64,000 nucleotides of DNA from DASQZK01 sp963809925 (GTDB lineage: Bacteria; Bacteroidota; Bacteroidia; Bacteroidales; GCA-2748055): contig CAWELH010000003.1 in NCBI GenBank assembly GCA_963809925.1, positions 62,001-126,000 of the forward strand, in the 5' to 3' direction. Shown here in pieces: positions 9,239 to 17,613 of this stretch. Position numbers and translations under genes: made by a program. Each line of letters begins with the position of its first letter. The stretch's first letter is position 1. Under the pieces are notes generated by a model, which worked only from the letters and a program-made list of their open reading frames with translations, searched no databases and was not told the DNA's origin.

Positions 9239-10363
9239 ATGAATAATCTTGAACTGTATTTTCTCCTCACCAAACTTCTGGCTCCGGATGAATCCGGAGA
9301 TTACTCGGGTATTATAAAAGATTTCAGTAGGGAGGATTTATCTTGGGAGCACTTTACCTATCTCGCCGACCACCATCTTGTCCTTCAGGCTATTTATCCG
9401 AATGCAAAAAGCGCGGATCTTCTTCAGTACTTTCCTGATGCACTGACCGAACATCTGAAGATCATTCACGATCTCAACGCCGAAAGGAATGCGAATGCTA
9501 TTGAACAGTGCAGGTCTCTGACTTCGGTTTTAAACAAAGCCGGAATCTCACCTATGTTTATGAAAGGCGCCGCCAACATCCTGGATGGGCTTTATACCTC
9601 CCCTGGCGAACGAATCCTTCATGATATCGATATCCTCGTGCCTGCAACCGATTTTGAGGCATCGGTCTCAGTCCTTATGTCGGATGGATATACGAGCAAC
9701 TATACCTTCGATCCGGAGATTCACGGAAAGGCCAAGCATTACCCGATTCTCTATAAGCCCGGGAAGGATGTTTATCTTGAAGTTCACAGAATGCCTGTCA
9801 GCATAAAATATACCCGGGTGTTCAGCACTGAAATGGTGTTTGAGCAGAAACAGCCGCTGAAGAGTCTGCCAGGTAGTTATAGTATGAGCCTGGAGCATAG
9901 GATTATGCACAATTTTATACATTCACAGCTGGAGCATTCAGGGCAGTATTACGGTAAGGTATTTTTACGTAATCTGTACGATCTTCATTTATTTGCCCGG
10001 TCTGCGGACCCTGAAACGGCACTGATAAGCCTGGGGAAATACCGAAGACAAAGTGCCGGATACCTCGATGTCTACTACCGGGCTTTTGGCATTGAAGCAC
10101 CGGAACGAAATCTTCCGATTCCATATTTTCATTTTTATTCCCGGCGGTACCATCTCTATCTCCGGTATCCGTTTATCTCAAATTTTTCCACGTTATTTTT
10201 GCGACTCTACCGGAGCTTTATTCTCAAACCGTTAAATGCTGTTTTTCATAAGGGGCGCAGACGAATACTCATCCGTAAAATCCTTGATCCGGCCTGGTAT
10301 AAGAAACAGAGGAAGTATTACGGCCGTTATTTTAAGTCAAGCCGAAAACCCGGTAAATCATAA
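9239..10363 (+). CDS. Nucleotidyltransferase family protein (NTP_transf_5-like)
   Basis: The 374-residue protein has the features of the uncharacterised NTP_transf_5 family: FMKGAANIL at 107-115 and the nucleotidyltransferase signature HDIDILV at 128-134, with the metal-binding pair Asp129 and Asp131. A helical region with an HNFIHSQ motif follows and the C-terminus is strongly basic. Family members occur beside PqqD, HPr-kinase-like and asparagine-synthase-like genes in peptide-modification and capsule loci and presumably transfer a nucleotide or nucleotidyl group to a protein or small molecule. It follows the PqqD-kinase gene after 153 bp with no gene between. Family confidence is good and the substrate is unknown. 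Confidence 0.75.
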   Translation: MNNLELYFLLTKLLAPDESGDYSGIIKDFSREDLSWEHFTYLADHHLVLQAIYPNAKSADLLQYFPDALTEHLKIIHDLNAERNANAIEQCRSLTSVLNKAGISPMFMKGAANILDGLYTSPGERILHDIDILVPATDFEASVSVLMSDGYTSNYTFDPEIHGKAKHYPILYKPGKDVYLEVHRMPVSIKYTRVFSTEMVFEQKQPLKSLPGSYSMSLEHRIMHNFIHSQLEHSGQYYGKVFLRNLYDLHLFARSADPETALISLGKYRRQSAGYLDVYYRAFGIEAPERNLPIPYFHFYSRRYHLYLRYPFISNFSTLFLRLYRSFILKPLNAVFHKGRRRILIRKILDPAWYKKQRKYYGRYFKSSRKPGKS

Positions 10364-10618
10364 TATGTATTGATTTTTCCCGGTCATATTTTTTATCGGC
10401 GTATTGAACCGGTAATTTCCAGTTTCAGGGATTTTGCCGCTGTAAGGATAAAATCTGATATGTAACGATCCCATTGTCAATAACCCATAACCTTTTCACT
10501 GATTCCCACGTCAGCTTGTCGCTTTATCTTCCGAACGCTCAAACTCCCCAGCCTTCTAACTTCTCTCATTTAACTTCCCCCAAAAATTTATTACCTTCAC
10601 ACCCAAAACCACCTCAAT

Positions 10619-11887
10619 ATGAACGTACTCATTATCGGCTCGGGCGGAAGAGAACATGCTATCGCCTGGAAGATCGCCCAAAGCCCCATGCTTGAAAAAC
10701 TCTTTTTGGCCCCGGGGAATGCCGGAACATCGGACGTTGCTATTAATCTGCCAGTTTCAGTCAGCGATTTTGAAGGGATCAAAGCCGCCGTACTAAAACA
10801 TAAAATCGGACTCGTCATCGTCGGCCCTGAGGCTCCACTGGTAGACGGTATCCAGGATTTCTTTCAGGCTGACCCTGAGCTGCAGAACATTCCGGTTATC
10901 GGTCCCGACCGTAAGGGTGCTGACCTTGAAGGCAGCAAGGATTTCGCCAAAGCATTCATGACTCGCTATGGCATCCCAACAGCCAGGTATAAGAGTTTTG
11001 GTTCCGGACAGATTGCCCAGGCTGAGCAATTTCTCCGGACATTACATCCTCCATATGTCCTTAAAGCCGATGGCCTTGCTGCCGGAAAGGGCGTTCTCAT
11101 TCTCGAAGATTTTGATATTGCCTGTCAGGAACTCGGGCTGATGCTCAGCGGAAAATTCGGCAAAGCCAGTGAGAGGATTGTGATCGAAGAGTATCTCAAT
11201 GGACTGGAGTTATCGGTTTTCGTACTTACTGACGGAAAATCCTATATCACTCTTCCGGAGGCCAAAGATTACAAACGGATTGGCGAATCTGACACCGGTC
11301 TTAATACAGGTGGTATGGGTGCCGTATCCCCTGTTCCGTTTGCAGACGCCGATTTTATGAAGAAAGTGGATGAGCGGATTATCAAGCCCACCATCGACGG
11401 TCTTCAAAAGGAAAAAATACGATATAAGGGATTTATTTTTCTGGGACTTATGAACGTTGACGGGAATCCCTATGTAATTGAGTATAACGTACGTCTGGGA
11501 GATCCGGAAACCGAAGTGGTTGTACCCCGGATAAGTTCTGATTTCCTTGAGCTGCTCGTTGCAGCAGGTGAGGAAAAACTTGCAGGCAGGACCCTCACTG
11601 CAGATCCACGAACAACCTGCACGGTGATGCTGGTATCCGGAGGATATCCGGGCACCTATGAAAAAGGGAAAGTCATCAGCGGACTTGAAATTGTGGATGG
11701 CAGCATTGTATTTCATGCCGGTACCGGCAAAAATGACCATGACATAATCACTGCCGGAGGACGCGTACTGTCTGTCACCTCTTATGGGAACACGATAGAG
11801 GAAGCGCTTTCAGTCTCTTATTCCAACGCCGAGAAGATAGACTTTGAAGGAAAATACTACCGTTCCGATATAGGATTTGACCTCTAA
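10619..11887 (+). CDS. purD: Phosphoribosylamine-glycine ligase (GAR synthetase)
   Basis: The 422-residue length is normal for PurD, which makes glycinamide ribonucleotide from phosphoribosylamine, glycine and ATP in the second step of purine synthesis. The N-terminus MNVLIIGSGGREHAIAWK is the classic PurD opening. IGPEAPL-type (VGPEAPLVDG), the ATP-grasp block LKADGLAAGKGV, the conserved GLELSVFVLTDG and the signature RLGDPETEVV are all intact. Purine genes are not clustered here, since the next plus-strand gene is an unrelated membrane protein. A TTATTACCTTCAC stretch about 30 bases upstream of the ATG is a weak match to the Bacteroidota -7 element. Confidence 0.97.
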   Translation: MNVLIIGSGGREHAIAWKIAQSPMLEKLFLAPGNAGTSDVAINLPVSVSDFEGIKAAVLKHKIGLVIVGPEAPLVDGIQDFFQADPELQNIPVIGPDRKGADLEGSKDFAKAFMTRYGIPTARYKSFGSGQIAQAEQFLRTLHPPYVLKADGLAAGKGVLILEDFDIACQELGLMLSGKFGKASERIVIEEYLNGLELSVFVLTDGKSYITLPEAKDYKRIGESDTGLNTGGMGAVSPVPFADADFMKKVDERIIKPTIDGLQKEKIRYKGFIFLGLMNVDGNPYVIEYNVRLGDPETEVVVPRISSDFLELLVAAGEEKLAGRTLTADPRTTCTVMLVSGGYPGTYEKGKVISGLEIVDGSIVFHAGTGKNDHDIITAGGRVLSVTSYGNTIEEALSVSYSNAEKIDFEGKYYRSDIGFDL

Positions 11888-11967
11888 TTTGTTACCTGTA
11901 AATTATTAGTGCAGGGGAGGAACATTCAGGTAAATTTTAGTAATAACCTTTATATATTAGTCAGTTC

Positions 11968-12966
11968 ATGCTGCAAAGGTTGTTTTCAGGTGATAAGCTA
12001 GTTAATGCCTTCATGATCGTTATCCTTGGGGCATTGTTGTGGATTCCGTCATTTATGACGTTAAAGACCAGCGCCTTTTATTATCCGGTAAGGCCAATGC
12101 CATTTTACGGGATCCTGGCGCATGGCTTTGAAGGCCATGTCTTCCTGTCAAAGATTTTCGCTTTTTTGTTCCTGATATTTCAGTCAATAATGATCGTGCG
12201 CCTCAATGCCCGGTTTATTCTGATACAACAGCGAACCTTCCTGCCAGCCTTCTTTTTCATGCTCATCACGGCTTTTTATATGCCATTACTCAACTTCTCA
12301 GAAGCTATTTTCGGTAGTTTTTTCTTCATTTTCATGCTCGACCTGTTGTTTAGTACCTACAAGCAGGAACCGAATACCTACCGGTTTTTTGAGGCAGGGC
12401 TATTACTCGGAATCGCCAGCCTGTTTTATGCAAGGCTGATCTATTTTCTGCCTTTTATCTGGATCGTGGCAGTTATTATCCGTCCCTTTTTCTGGCGGGA
12501 ATGGCTTTACCCGGTTTTGGGCGTCATTTTGCCCTACCTGTTTATAATAATTATCAGCTATGTTGCAGGAAGTGCCCCATTTTCAATTCTTATCACCCTA
12601 AAGCAAAATCTTACAACGTACTATGGCAGTTTTCAGGTCAATCTGAATAATTTCATGGTCACGGGATTTGTCTTCCTGCTCATTTTTATTGCCAGCATCT
12701 ATATGTTACGGGTATACCAGTTTAAGAAAATCTATATCCGTAACTATTACATGATCTTTTTCTGGCTTTTCGTTTCCTCCCTTTTATTTTTTGTGCTTAC
12801 GAGGTTTGATACGGGCATCGTGTATGTATTTGCAGTACCAGTATCATTTATTCTCTCCAACTTCTTTGTGAATGGCCGGAAAACACTGGGCAATCGCATC
12901 CTGTTCGGCGTAGTGCTGGTGTTATTTATCCTTAACGCGTTGGATGGTATATTTGGATGGCTTTGA
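11968..12966 (+). CDS. DUF6427-like integral membrane protein
   Basis: The 332-residue protein is hydrophobic almost throughout, with about nine predicted membrane helices. It has the order and motifs I recall for the Bacteroidota family DUF6427: an N-terminal basic-aromatic LQRLFSGDKLVN, the central EAGLLLGIASLFYARLIYF and a WREWLYPVLGVILPY block. The function is not known. It lies 80 bp after purD and convergent with the lipoprotein gene at 13053, so it may be in the purD transcript. Confidence 0.7.
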   Translation: MLQRLFSGDKLVNAFMIVILGALLWIPSFMTLKTSAFYYPVRPMPFYGILAHGFEGHVFLSKIFAFLFLIFQSIMIVRLNARFILIQQRTFLPAFFFMLITAFYMPLLNFSEAIFGSFFFIFMLDLLFSTYKQEPNTYRFFEAGLLLGIASLFYARLIYFLPFIWIVAVIIRPFFWREWLYPVLGVILPYLFIIIISYVAGSAPFSILITLKQNLTTYYGSFQVNLNNFMVTGFVFLLIFIASIYMLRVYQFKKIYIRNYYMIFFWLFVSSLLFFVLTRFDTGIVYVFAVPVSFILSNFFVNGRKTLGNRILFGVVLVLFILNALDGIFGWL

Positions 12967-13052
12967 TCGTTTTTCCGGATGATCGCGAAAAGCCTGGAGT
13001 GCGTGATAAAAAGTGGATTCGTAATAAAAGTAACCAGTCACTGGGTTGATGC

Positions 13053-13499
13053 CTACTCAACGTAAGAGAGAATACCGATAGCCTCACCTTCCTTGCCTTC
13101 CTTGAAGCTTATGACGATTGTATACGTCCCGGATTTACGGCATTCGAAGTTGATGGTATGATATTCCTTTTCAAGCTCGGGGTACCAGGTACTCAGAATA
13201 AGACGTGCATTGTCGTATACCCGAAGTACTGCCTGACCTTTTGAATCTTCCCTTGTGCAAAGAGAAAACCTGTACGTTACATTTTTCCGCAATGCAAGTG
13301 ACTGCCGGTACACGGGTGGGGGCTGATTGGGTTTGGCTGCATCGAGCTTAACGATAAAATCCTTAAGGTAGGTAGCATCATCACCTGCACTGAGGGCGCA
13401 ATTATGAACCTCCGCCTCAAAATCCTGTGAAAAGGAGTTGAAACAAGCAGCCAAAGACAATGAAAGGGCGAGAAGGATATGTAATGATCCTCTTTTCAT
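13053..13499 (-). CDS. Small secreted protein or lipoprotein of unknown function
   Basis: The 148-residue product starts with a signal peptide (hydrophobic residues 7-18). There is either a lipobox at SLAAC (Cys19) or a Sec cleavage after NSFSQ. The mature part of about 120 residues has an alternating beta pattern, CTREDSKGQAVLRVYDN and TINFECRKSGTYTIVISF, resembling a small beta-sandwich that binds ligand or pads a larger complex. I do not recognise a named family. It lies 5 bp downstream of another lipoprotein gene on the same strand, so the two very likely form one operon and may work together at the cell envelope. Confidence 0.6.
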   Translation of the reverse strand: MKRGSLHILLALSLSLAACFNSFSQDFEAEVHNCALSAGDDATYLKDFIVKLDAAKPNQPPPVYRQSLALRKNVTYRFSLCTREDSKGQAVLRVYDNARLILSTWYPELEKEYHTINFECRKSGTYTIVISFKEGKEGEAIGILSYVE

Positions 13500-13504
13500 C
13501 TTTG

Positions 13505-14395
13505 CTATTTCATATGTTGATGGTTGCGGACCCTTTCTGTGGCCAATCCAATATTTTGTACCGTCACCGGAGATATGCTCACAACACTTGATTCCTGCTG
13601 CACTACGGTTAGCATACCATCTTTTTCAACAGCTACAGGATCACCCATCACATACGTTATATTAACTTCCTGGAAAGTTTTTTTAATGGATTCGAAATCG
13701 GTAATAAGGCGTTTAAATTGGGCATCTTTTTCGTAATTTTTCAGGATCAGCAGAATATAGTTCAGGATGAGTTTCTGTTCACCTATGTATTCCGCGATTT
13801 TTTCGCCAGGATTTTCCAGTGCAACCTGTGTTGCAAGATACATGCCTTCTATCCATACACCTGCAATCATAATCGCGCTGAGATTACTTCTGTCGCTCTC
13901 TCTGAGGTGATTGTCCATCTGGTTAAAATTGTAGACAGACAGGTACATCAGGGAATCTATGTTGTTGTCGTTTGTGGCCAGTCGTTTAATGGTGCTGTAT
14001 TCAAAGAACTCACTTACTTTGAGGCCATCGGCCAATTTCCGTATGGCTGAAAGATAGTTTAGTGCCGACCCTGTCTTGTCATAAACATTCAGATAACCAA
14101 GATCGGCACTCAACATACCAAGATTAAAAGCCATAGTAAATCCGGAGGTTAAGTCTTCGATATTGTCAATGTTGACAAGGTAGCGGCTGGAGAAGGGAAC
14201 GCCAAGTTCTTTCACAAAGGATGGTGTTTCAATAGGCGACGAGATATTCTCAACGATGTCATTCATTGCTTCATCCTGGATTTCCAATTTTCCAGGTGTT
14301 CTTTCCGTGCCAGCCAGGTCCGTTTCATTTGTCCTGGAAACACATGACAGCGTCAGAAGGGGTAAAACCAAAAGGTACAGAACCGTTTTAGTCAT
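13505..14395 (-). CDS. Lipoprotein of unknown function
   Basis: The 296-residue product has a lipoprotein signal peptide ending at LLTLSC (Cys18). The mature protein is mostly helical and acidic, with no catalytic motif I recognise. It follows the signalling genes at 14520-17476 on the same strand after a 124 bp gap and precedes a small secreted protein by 5 bp. This suggests an envelope-side partner or output of the same locus, but the gap leaves room for a separate promoter. Confidence 0.6.
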   Translation of the reverse strand: MTKTVLYLLVLPLLTLSCVSRTNETDLAGTERTPGKLEIQDEAMNDIVENISSPIETPSFVKELGVPFSSRYLVNIDNIEDLTSGFTMAFNLGMLSADLGYLNVYDKTGSALNYLSAIRKLADGLKVSEFFEYSTIKRLATNDNNIDSLMYLSVYNFNQMDNHLRESDRSNLSAIMIAGVWIEGMYLATQVALENPGEKIAEYIGEQKLILNYILLILKNYEKDAQFKRLITDFESIKKTFQEVNITYVMGDPVAVEKDGMLTVVQQESSVVSISPVTVQNIGLATERVRNHQHMK

Positions 14396-14519
14396 TTTTC
14401 GTTTTTCTTATCAAATGTAATAAATTGCTGTAAATCAAAATAGTCTTTCTTTCCTGCAATTAAAATTTTTCACACCCAAAACCTCGAATGTGAGACCGTA
14501 TACCGGGATATTTTTTCAT

Positions 14520-15104
14520 TCATCCATGATTTGGAATCATAGGTTCCGATACAATGGAGTCCAGCAGGAAAAATGCATACCGGCTGTCAAGGGGGAGAAA
14601 ATGGTATTCCAGCCGTCGCCCGGTTCGTCTTTGTATATCAATGAAATCTACCTCTGCTATACCACTGTTTTGCATTTTTCCTTTTGAAGGCTGATCCTTG
14701 AATCTTGAATCACTGTCTTCAGGATCTGTCATGTTGACTATATCAAGGAAGGATTTTAATTCCCCTGTTTTGCTGATTTCCAATTCAGTCCCGGTAATGA
14801 CATGATACAGGTTGTCTGCACGGGTAATCAGCAGGAGATTACGACTGATGTTTTTTTCATCGGAGTTATCTTTTTTATTCGTTTGAAGCATAATATTCGT
14901 AAGGCATCCGACCATCATATCGTAGAATTGCTGCCTGACGGGAACGGCTACATTTTCCGAGGTCATCCTTTCCAGGAGAATGTCGGCAAAAACCTCCATC
15001 AGTCGACGGGATATGGAGCCCTCATAAGTAATGATAGACTCATGGGATTTCATTTCAGCATAGAACCGGTATACAAAATCGAGCAGGTGGCTTTTCGGCT
15101 TCAT
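14520..15104 (-). CDS. SiaB-like (DUF6272) putative protein kinase
   Basis: The 194-residue protein matches what I recall of the SiaB/DUF6272 family: an N-terminal ITYEGSISRRLMEV segment, a helix with VGCLTNIMLQ in the N-box position, an ISKTGELKSFLDIVN segment, then NSGIAEVDFIDIQRRTGRRLEY and FFLLDSIV at the end. SiaB of Pseudomonas phosphorylates SiaC in a partner-switch that controls a diguanylate cyclase and biofilm formation. In many Bacteroidota DUF6272 genes stand next to response regulators. The gene overlaps cheB by 4 bp (ATGA at 15101-15104), a sign of translational coupling. No SiaC, SiaA or SiaD homologue is visible. Sequence is divergent in the N-box, so kinase activity is uncertain. 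Confidence 0.6.
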   Translation of the reverse strand: MKPKSHLLDFVYRFYAEMKSHESIITYEGSISRRLMEVFADILLERMTSENVAVPVRQQFYDMMVGCLTNIMLQTNKKDNSDEKNISRNLLLITRADNLYHVITGTELEISKTGELKSFLDIVNMTDPEDSDSRFKDQPSKGKMQNSGIAEVDFIDIQRRTGRRLEYHFLPLDSRYAFFLLDSIVSEPMIPNHG

Positions 15105-15661
15105 AATGTTAGCTTCAGAATAAATGTAATGATTTTATCAGCATCCATTACATGATCAGGCTTCATTGCATTCAGGCAGGCCAATGGCATCGTCCCGATT
15201 TCGCAATTACGTGGGTCCTGAACGAGTGTTATGCCTTTCATTTCATGAATTTTCGTCATTCCCCTGGAACCATCTGTATTTGCACCGGAAAGGATCACAC
15301 CGACCGCCCTTTCCCTGAATACCTCAGCTGCTGTATCCATCGTGATATCTATGGAAGGTCTGCTATGGTTGACCGGTGTGCTCACCGACAATGAAAAACG
15401 ATAGCCGTATTCAATCATCATGTGATAATTGGCCGGTGCTATATATGCATGGCCTTTCAGGATCATATCCTTGTCATAGGGCTCCATTACCCGGAGTTTC
15501 GTATTCAGTGCCAGGACTTCGGCAAATCCCGAACGAGCATTCCGGAGTCGATGCATACAAATAATAATGGGATGAGGATAATTGCCAGGTAACTCAGACA
15601 GTAACCGGCTGACAATTTTATAGCTTCCCGCAGAGCCTCCTATGATGATTAATCTATCCAT
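15101..15661 (-). CDS. Stand-alone CheB-type methylesterase domain protein
   Basis: From the ATG at 15661 the product is 186 residues and starts directly with the CheB fold, MDRLIIIGGSAGS. An upstream in-frame extension to 15805 lies inside the preceding gene and has no conserved sequence, so I reject it. The catalytic triad is intact: Ser10 in GGSAG, His37 in ICMHRL and Asp130 in LSGANTDG. There is no receiver domain, so it is not gated by phosphorylation in the usual way. CheB removes methyl groups from glutamates of chemoreceptors. Since no receptor gene is near, the substrate may be a non-chemotaxis signalling protein. It overlaps the upstream CheR-like gene by 8 bp and the downstream SiaB-like gene by 4 bp. 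Confidence 0.85.
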   Translation of the reverse strand: MDRLIIIGGSAGSYKIVSRLLSELPGNYPHPIIICMHRLRNARSGFAEVLALNTKLRVMEPYDKDMILKGHAYIAPANYHMMIEYGYRFSLSVSTPVNHSRPSIDITMDTAAEVFRERAVGVILSGANTDGSRGMTKIHEMKGITLVQDPRNCEIGTMPLACLNAMKPDHVMDADKIITFILKLTL

Positions 15662-16505
15662 CAATTTTCTCCTCATTAACTGGTTTGAAGAAAATATTTT
15701 CCTGTCGTACGAATTCATCAACGATAGGATTCTTCGACAGATACTCCCCAACATTTTCTCTGTAACCCAGGATAATAACCCCCCCCGGCTGGAGTAAACC
15801 CGCAAGTTTGGCGAAGATCAGATTCTGATACTCCGGAGAGTAATTTAATAATTTATTTCTAAAGATGATAAGGCTGATATCATCCCGAAAGGGATTAAAA
15901 CTTAGATCCTGCAAGTAAAACCCCACCTTCCTGAGTGCATTGTCACGGTAAATTGAGCCAGGTGTTGTCAGGTCACTGAATTTTTCTTCTGTTGCTTCAG
16001 GATTAGCCCTCGTGAAATTTTCCCATTGGATTTCCACAGGTAAATACTTCTGTATCACTCTTCCTTTTTCAAGTTCACGTATCATTTTTCCCGACAAGCT
16101 TGATGCTGAAAATTTGAATTTCTCCAATATACCTGCTTCATCTGCAATGAAAAACATGGATAAGATATCGTTAATGTCAGTACAGTCAGGAAACCAAATA
16201 TGAATTAAATCTTTATGATCAATCAAGATTGGAAGGACACGTTCTCTCAAGGAGATCCACATCTCCGGATCGCGGAATAGTTCGGTTTGGGGTATAGAAA
16301 TATCATAGAGAAATTCGTCAAAGAATTTGTCATTCTGGAAAAGCTGGCTAATAAGTAATCCGGGGTTTGTAATGTTATGTCTGCTGATCACTTCATCAAT
16401 CCTGAATCGAAGCTGAGTAATGGCATAATTGCTGAGATCGTAATGGTATTTATTACGGATAAATTTTATGATATTGCGTGTATCGACAATACTAATGTCT
16501 GGCAT
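15654..16505 (-). CDS. Degenerate CheR-like methyltransferase (probable pseudoenzyme)
   Basis: The 283-residue protein aligns end to end with the CheR encoded upstream, keeping the N-terminal helical domain, the TELFRDPEMWISLRERVLPI segment and the C-terminal LQPGGVIILGYRENVGEY. The residues that bind S-adenosylmethionine are lost: the GCSTGQE motif of the neighbour is DCTDIND here (107-113), ASDIN is replaced by ASSLS, and CRNVIIYF is replaced by FRNKLLNY. It is therefore probably unable to methylate and may act as a scaffold or regulator of its partner. The open frame is long and intact, so it is not a simple pseudogene. Start and stop couple closely with the small ORF before it and cheB after it. 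Confidence 0.75.
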   Translation of the reverse strand: MPDISIVDTRNIIKFIRNKYHYDLSNYAITQLRFRIDEVISRHNITNPGLLISQLFQNDKFFDEFLYDISIPQTELFRDPEMWISLRERVLPILIDHKDLIHIWFPDCTDINDILSMFFIADEAGILEKFKFSASSLSGKMIRELEKGRVIQKYLPVEIQWENFTRANPEATEEKFSDLTTPGSIYRDNALRKVGFYLQDLSFNPFRDDISLIIFRNKLLNYSPEYQNLIFAKLAGLLQPGGVIILGYRENVGEYLSKNPIVDEFVRQENIFFKPVNEEKIDG

Positions 16506-16509
16506 GTCA

Positions 16510-16632
16510 CTATTGCTCTGATTCGTAAATCTTCTTCCTTAAACGCTCAATTTTTTTATTTGTCCCGTCTTCGTCGCTGTCTTCCAGTCCGCTCACCAGA
16601 ATATTCCGTGGAAGATACCTGGGAATTCTCAT
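16510..16632 (-). CDS. Possible 40-residue small protein between the two cheR-like genes
   Basis: An open frame from an ATG at 16632 to a TAG at 16510 encodes 40 residues, starting MRIPRYLPRNIL and ending IERLRKKIYESEQ with an amphipathic basic-acidic helix. It fills the gap between the cheR stop (16643) and the degenerate cheR start (16505), ending 4 bp before that start, which is the spacing seen throughout this operon. No family is recognised and no ribosome-binding site is clear. It may be real or chance. Confidence 0.4.
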   Translation of the reverse strand: MRIPRYLPRNILVSGLEDSDEDGTNKKIERLRKKIYESEQ

Positions 16633-16642
16633 TATGGGAAAA

Positions 16643-17476
16643 CTATCTCTTTTTATATAACTGGAATTTCTTATCAAAATACGATGAAAAAACACCAATT
16701 ATGCTTTCATGTATCCCAAGTAATAGCCAGCCATCCTGATTCAGATTCTGATAATACAGGTCCAGCACTCTGTTTTGCAGTTCATAATTAAAATAGATGA
16801 TCACATTTCTGCAGATGATAAGGTCAAACGTAACATCGAACGGATTTGCATCACTTACGAGATCCATCTTTTTGTACTCAGGTTTGGTCTTAAGAAAAGG
16901 CTCCATAGTAATGGTATCGTTCGGTTCATTCACCCTGAAATACTTTGAAAACGGAACGTATGACTGTCCGGCTTTATCATGGTTTACGACCAGGTCGAAA
17001 TTCTTCAGATAGTCTTTATTAAAGCGATATTTGTATACCCCCATTCTTGCGGTTTCCAGTACATCAGTATTGATATCGGAGGCATAGATTTTTGTTTTAT
17101 TCAGCAATCCCGCTTCACTGAGCAGGATCATAAGAGTGTATACTTCCTGACCGGTAGAACAGCCTGAAACCCATATGGAGAAATTATTTCGTTCTTTGAG
17201 GAGTGGTAATATGTTTTCCTTTAAGCTCAGCCATATTGTGGGATCCCTGAAAAACTCCGTTGTGGACACCGTAATACTTTTTACAACTTTTTCCTTAAAA
17301 CTCCAGTCTTCTGATATTCCGGTCACGAGAGCTTGTATGTCGAGGTGATGGTCGTTCAACAGCTTTCGTACCCTTCGTTTCAGCGAGTTAATTGAATAGT
17401 CACTGAAATCATAACTCGATTTTGATTTAATACTTTCAAGGAAGAGTTCTATATCCTCATCAGAAATTTCCATCAA
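16643..17476 (-). CDS. CheR-type protein-glutamate O-methyltransferase
   Basis: The 277-residue protein has both CheR domains: an N-terminal helical receptor-binding domain (residues 1-75, SYDFSDYSINSLKRRVRKLL) and the SAM-dependent methyltransferase domain. Motif I is WVSGCSTGQEVY (102-113), the acidic ribose-binding residue is in YASDIN (Asp134), and LIICRNVIIYFN sits in the position of motif IV. It should transfer methyl groups from SAM to glutamate side chains. It heads a minus-strand group with a degenerate CheR, CheB and a SiaB-like protein. Together they look like an adaptation or signalling module detached from chemotaxis. No MCP, CheA, CheW or hybrid kinase is in the window. Confidence 0.85.
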   Translation of the reverse strand: MMEISDEDIELFLESIKSKSSYDFSDYSINSLKRRVRKLLNDHHLDIQALVTGISEDWSFKEKVVKSITVSTTEFFRDPTIWLSLKENILPLLKERNNFSIWVSGCSTGQEVYTLMILLSEAGLLNKTKIYASDINTDVLETARMGVYKYRFNKDYLKNFDLVVNHDKAGQSYVPFSKYFRVNEPNDTITMEPFLKTKPEYKKMDLVSDANPFDVTFDLIICRNVIIYFNYELQNRVLDLYYQNLNQDGWLLLGIHESIIGVFSSYFDKKFQLYKKR

Positions 17477-17613
17477 AACAATGCAGATTAGTGTATATTT
17501 CTGTTCAGTTCACCAAATTACTTAAAAATTCATAACAGAAAAGATTTAATTTAGTTTGCTGAGAAGGCATTGACTGGCATTCTATTTCATCTTATTTTAA
17601 ATGAAAAATAAAC

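Noticed and set aside
15662..15805. N-terminal extension of CheB by 48 residues
   Set aside because: It lies within the CheR-like gene in another frame and is unlike any CheB linker or receiver domain.
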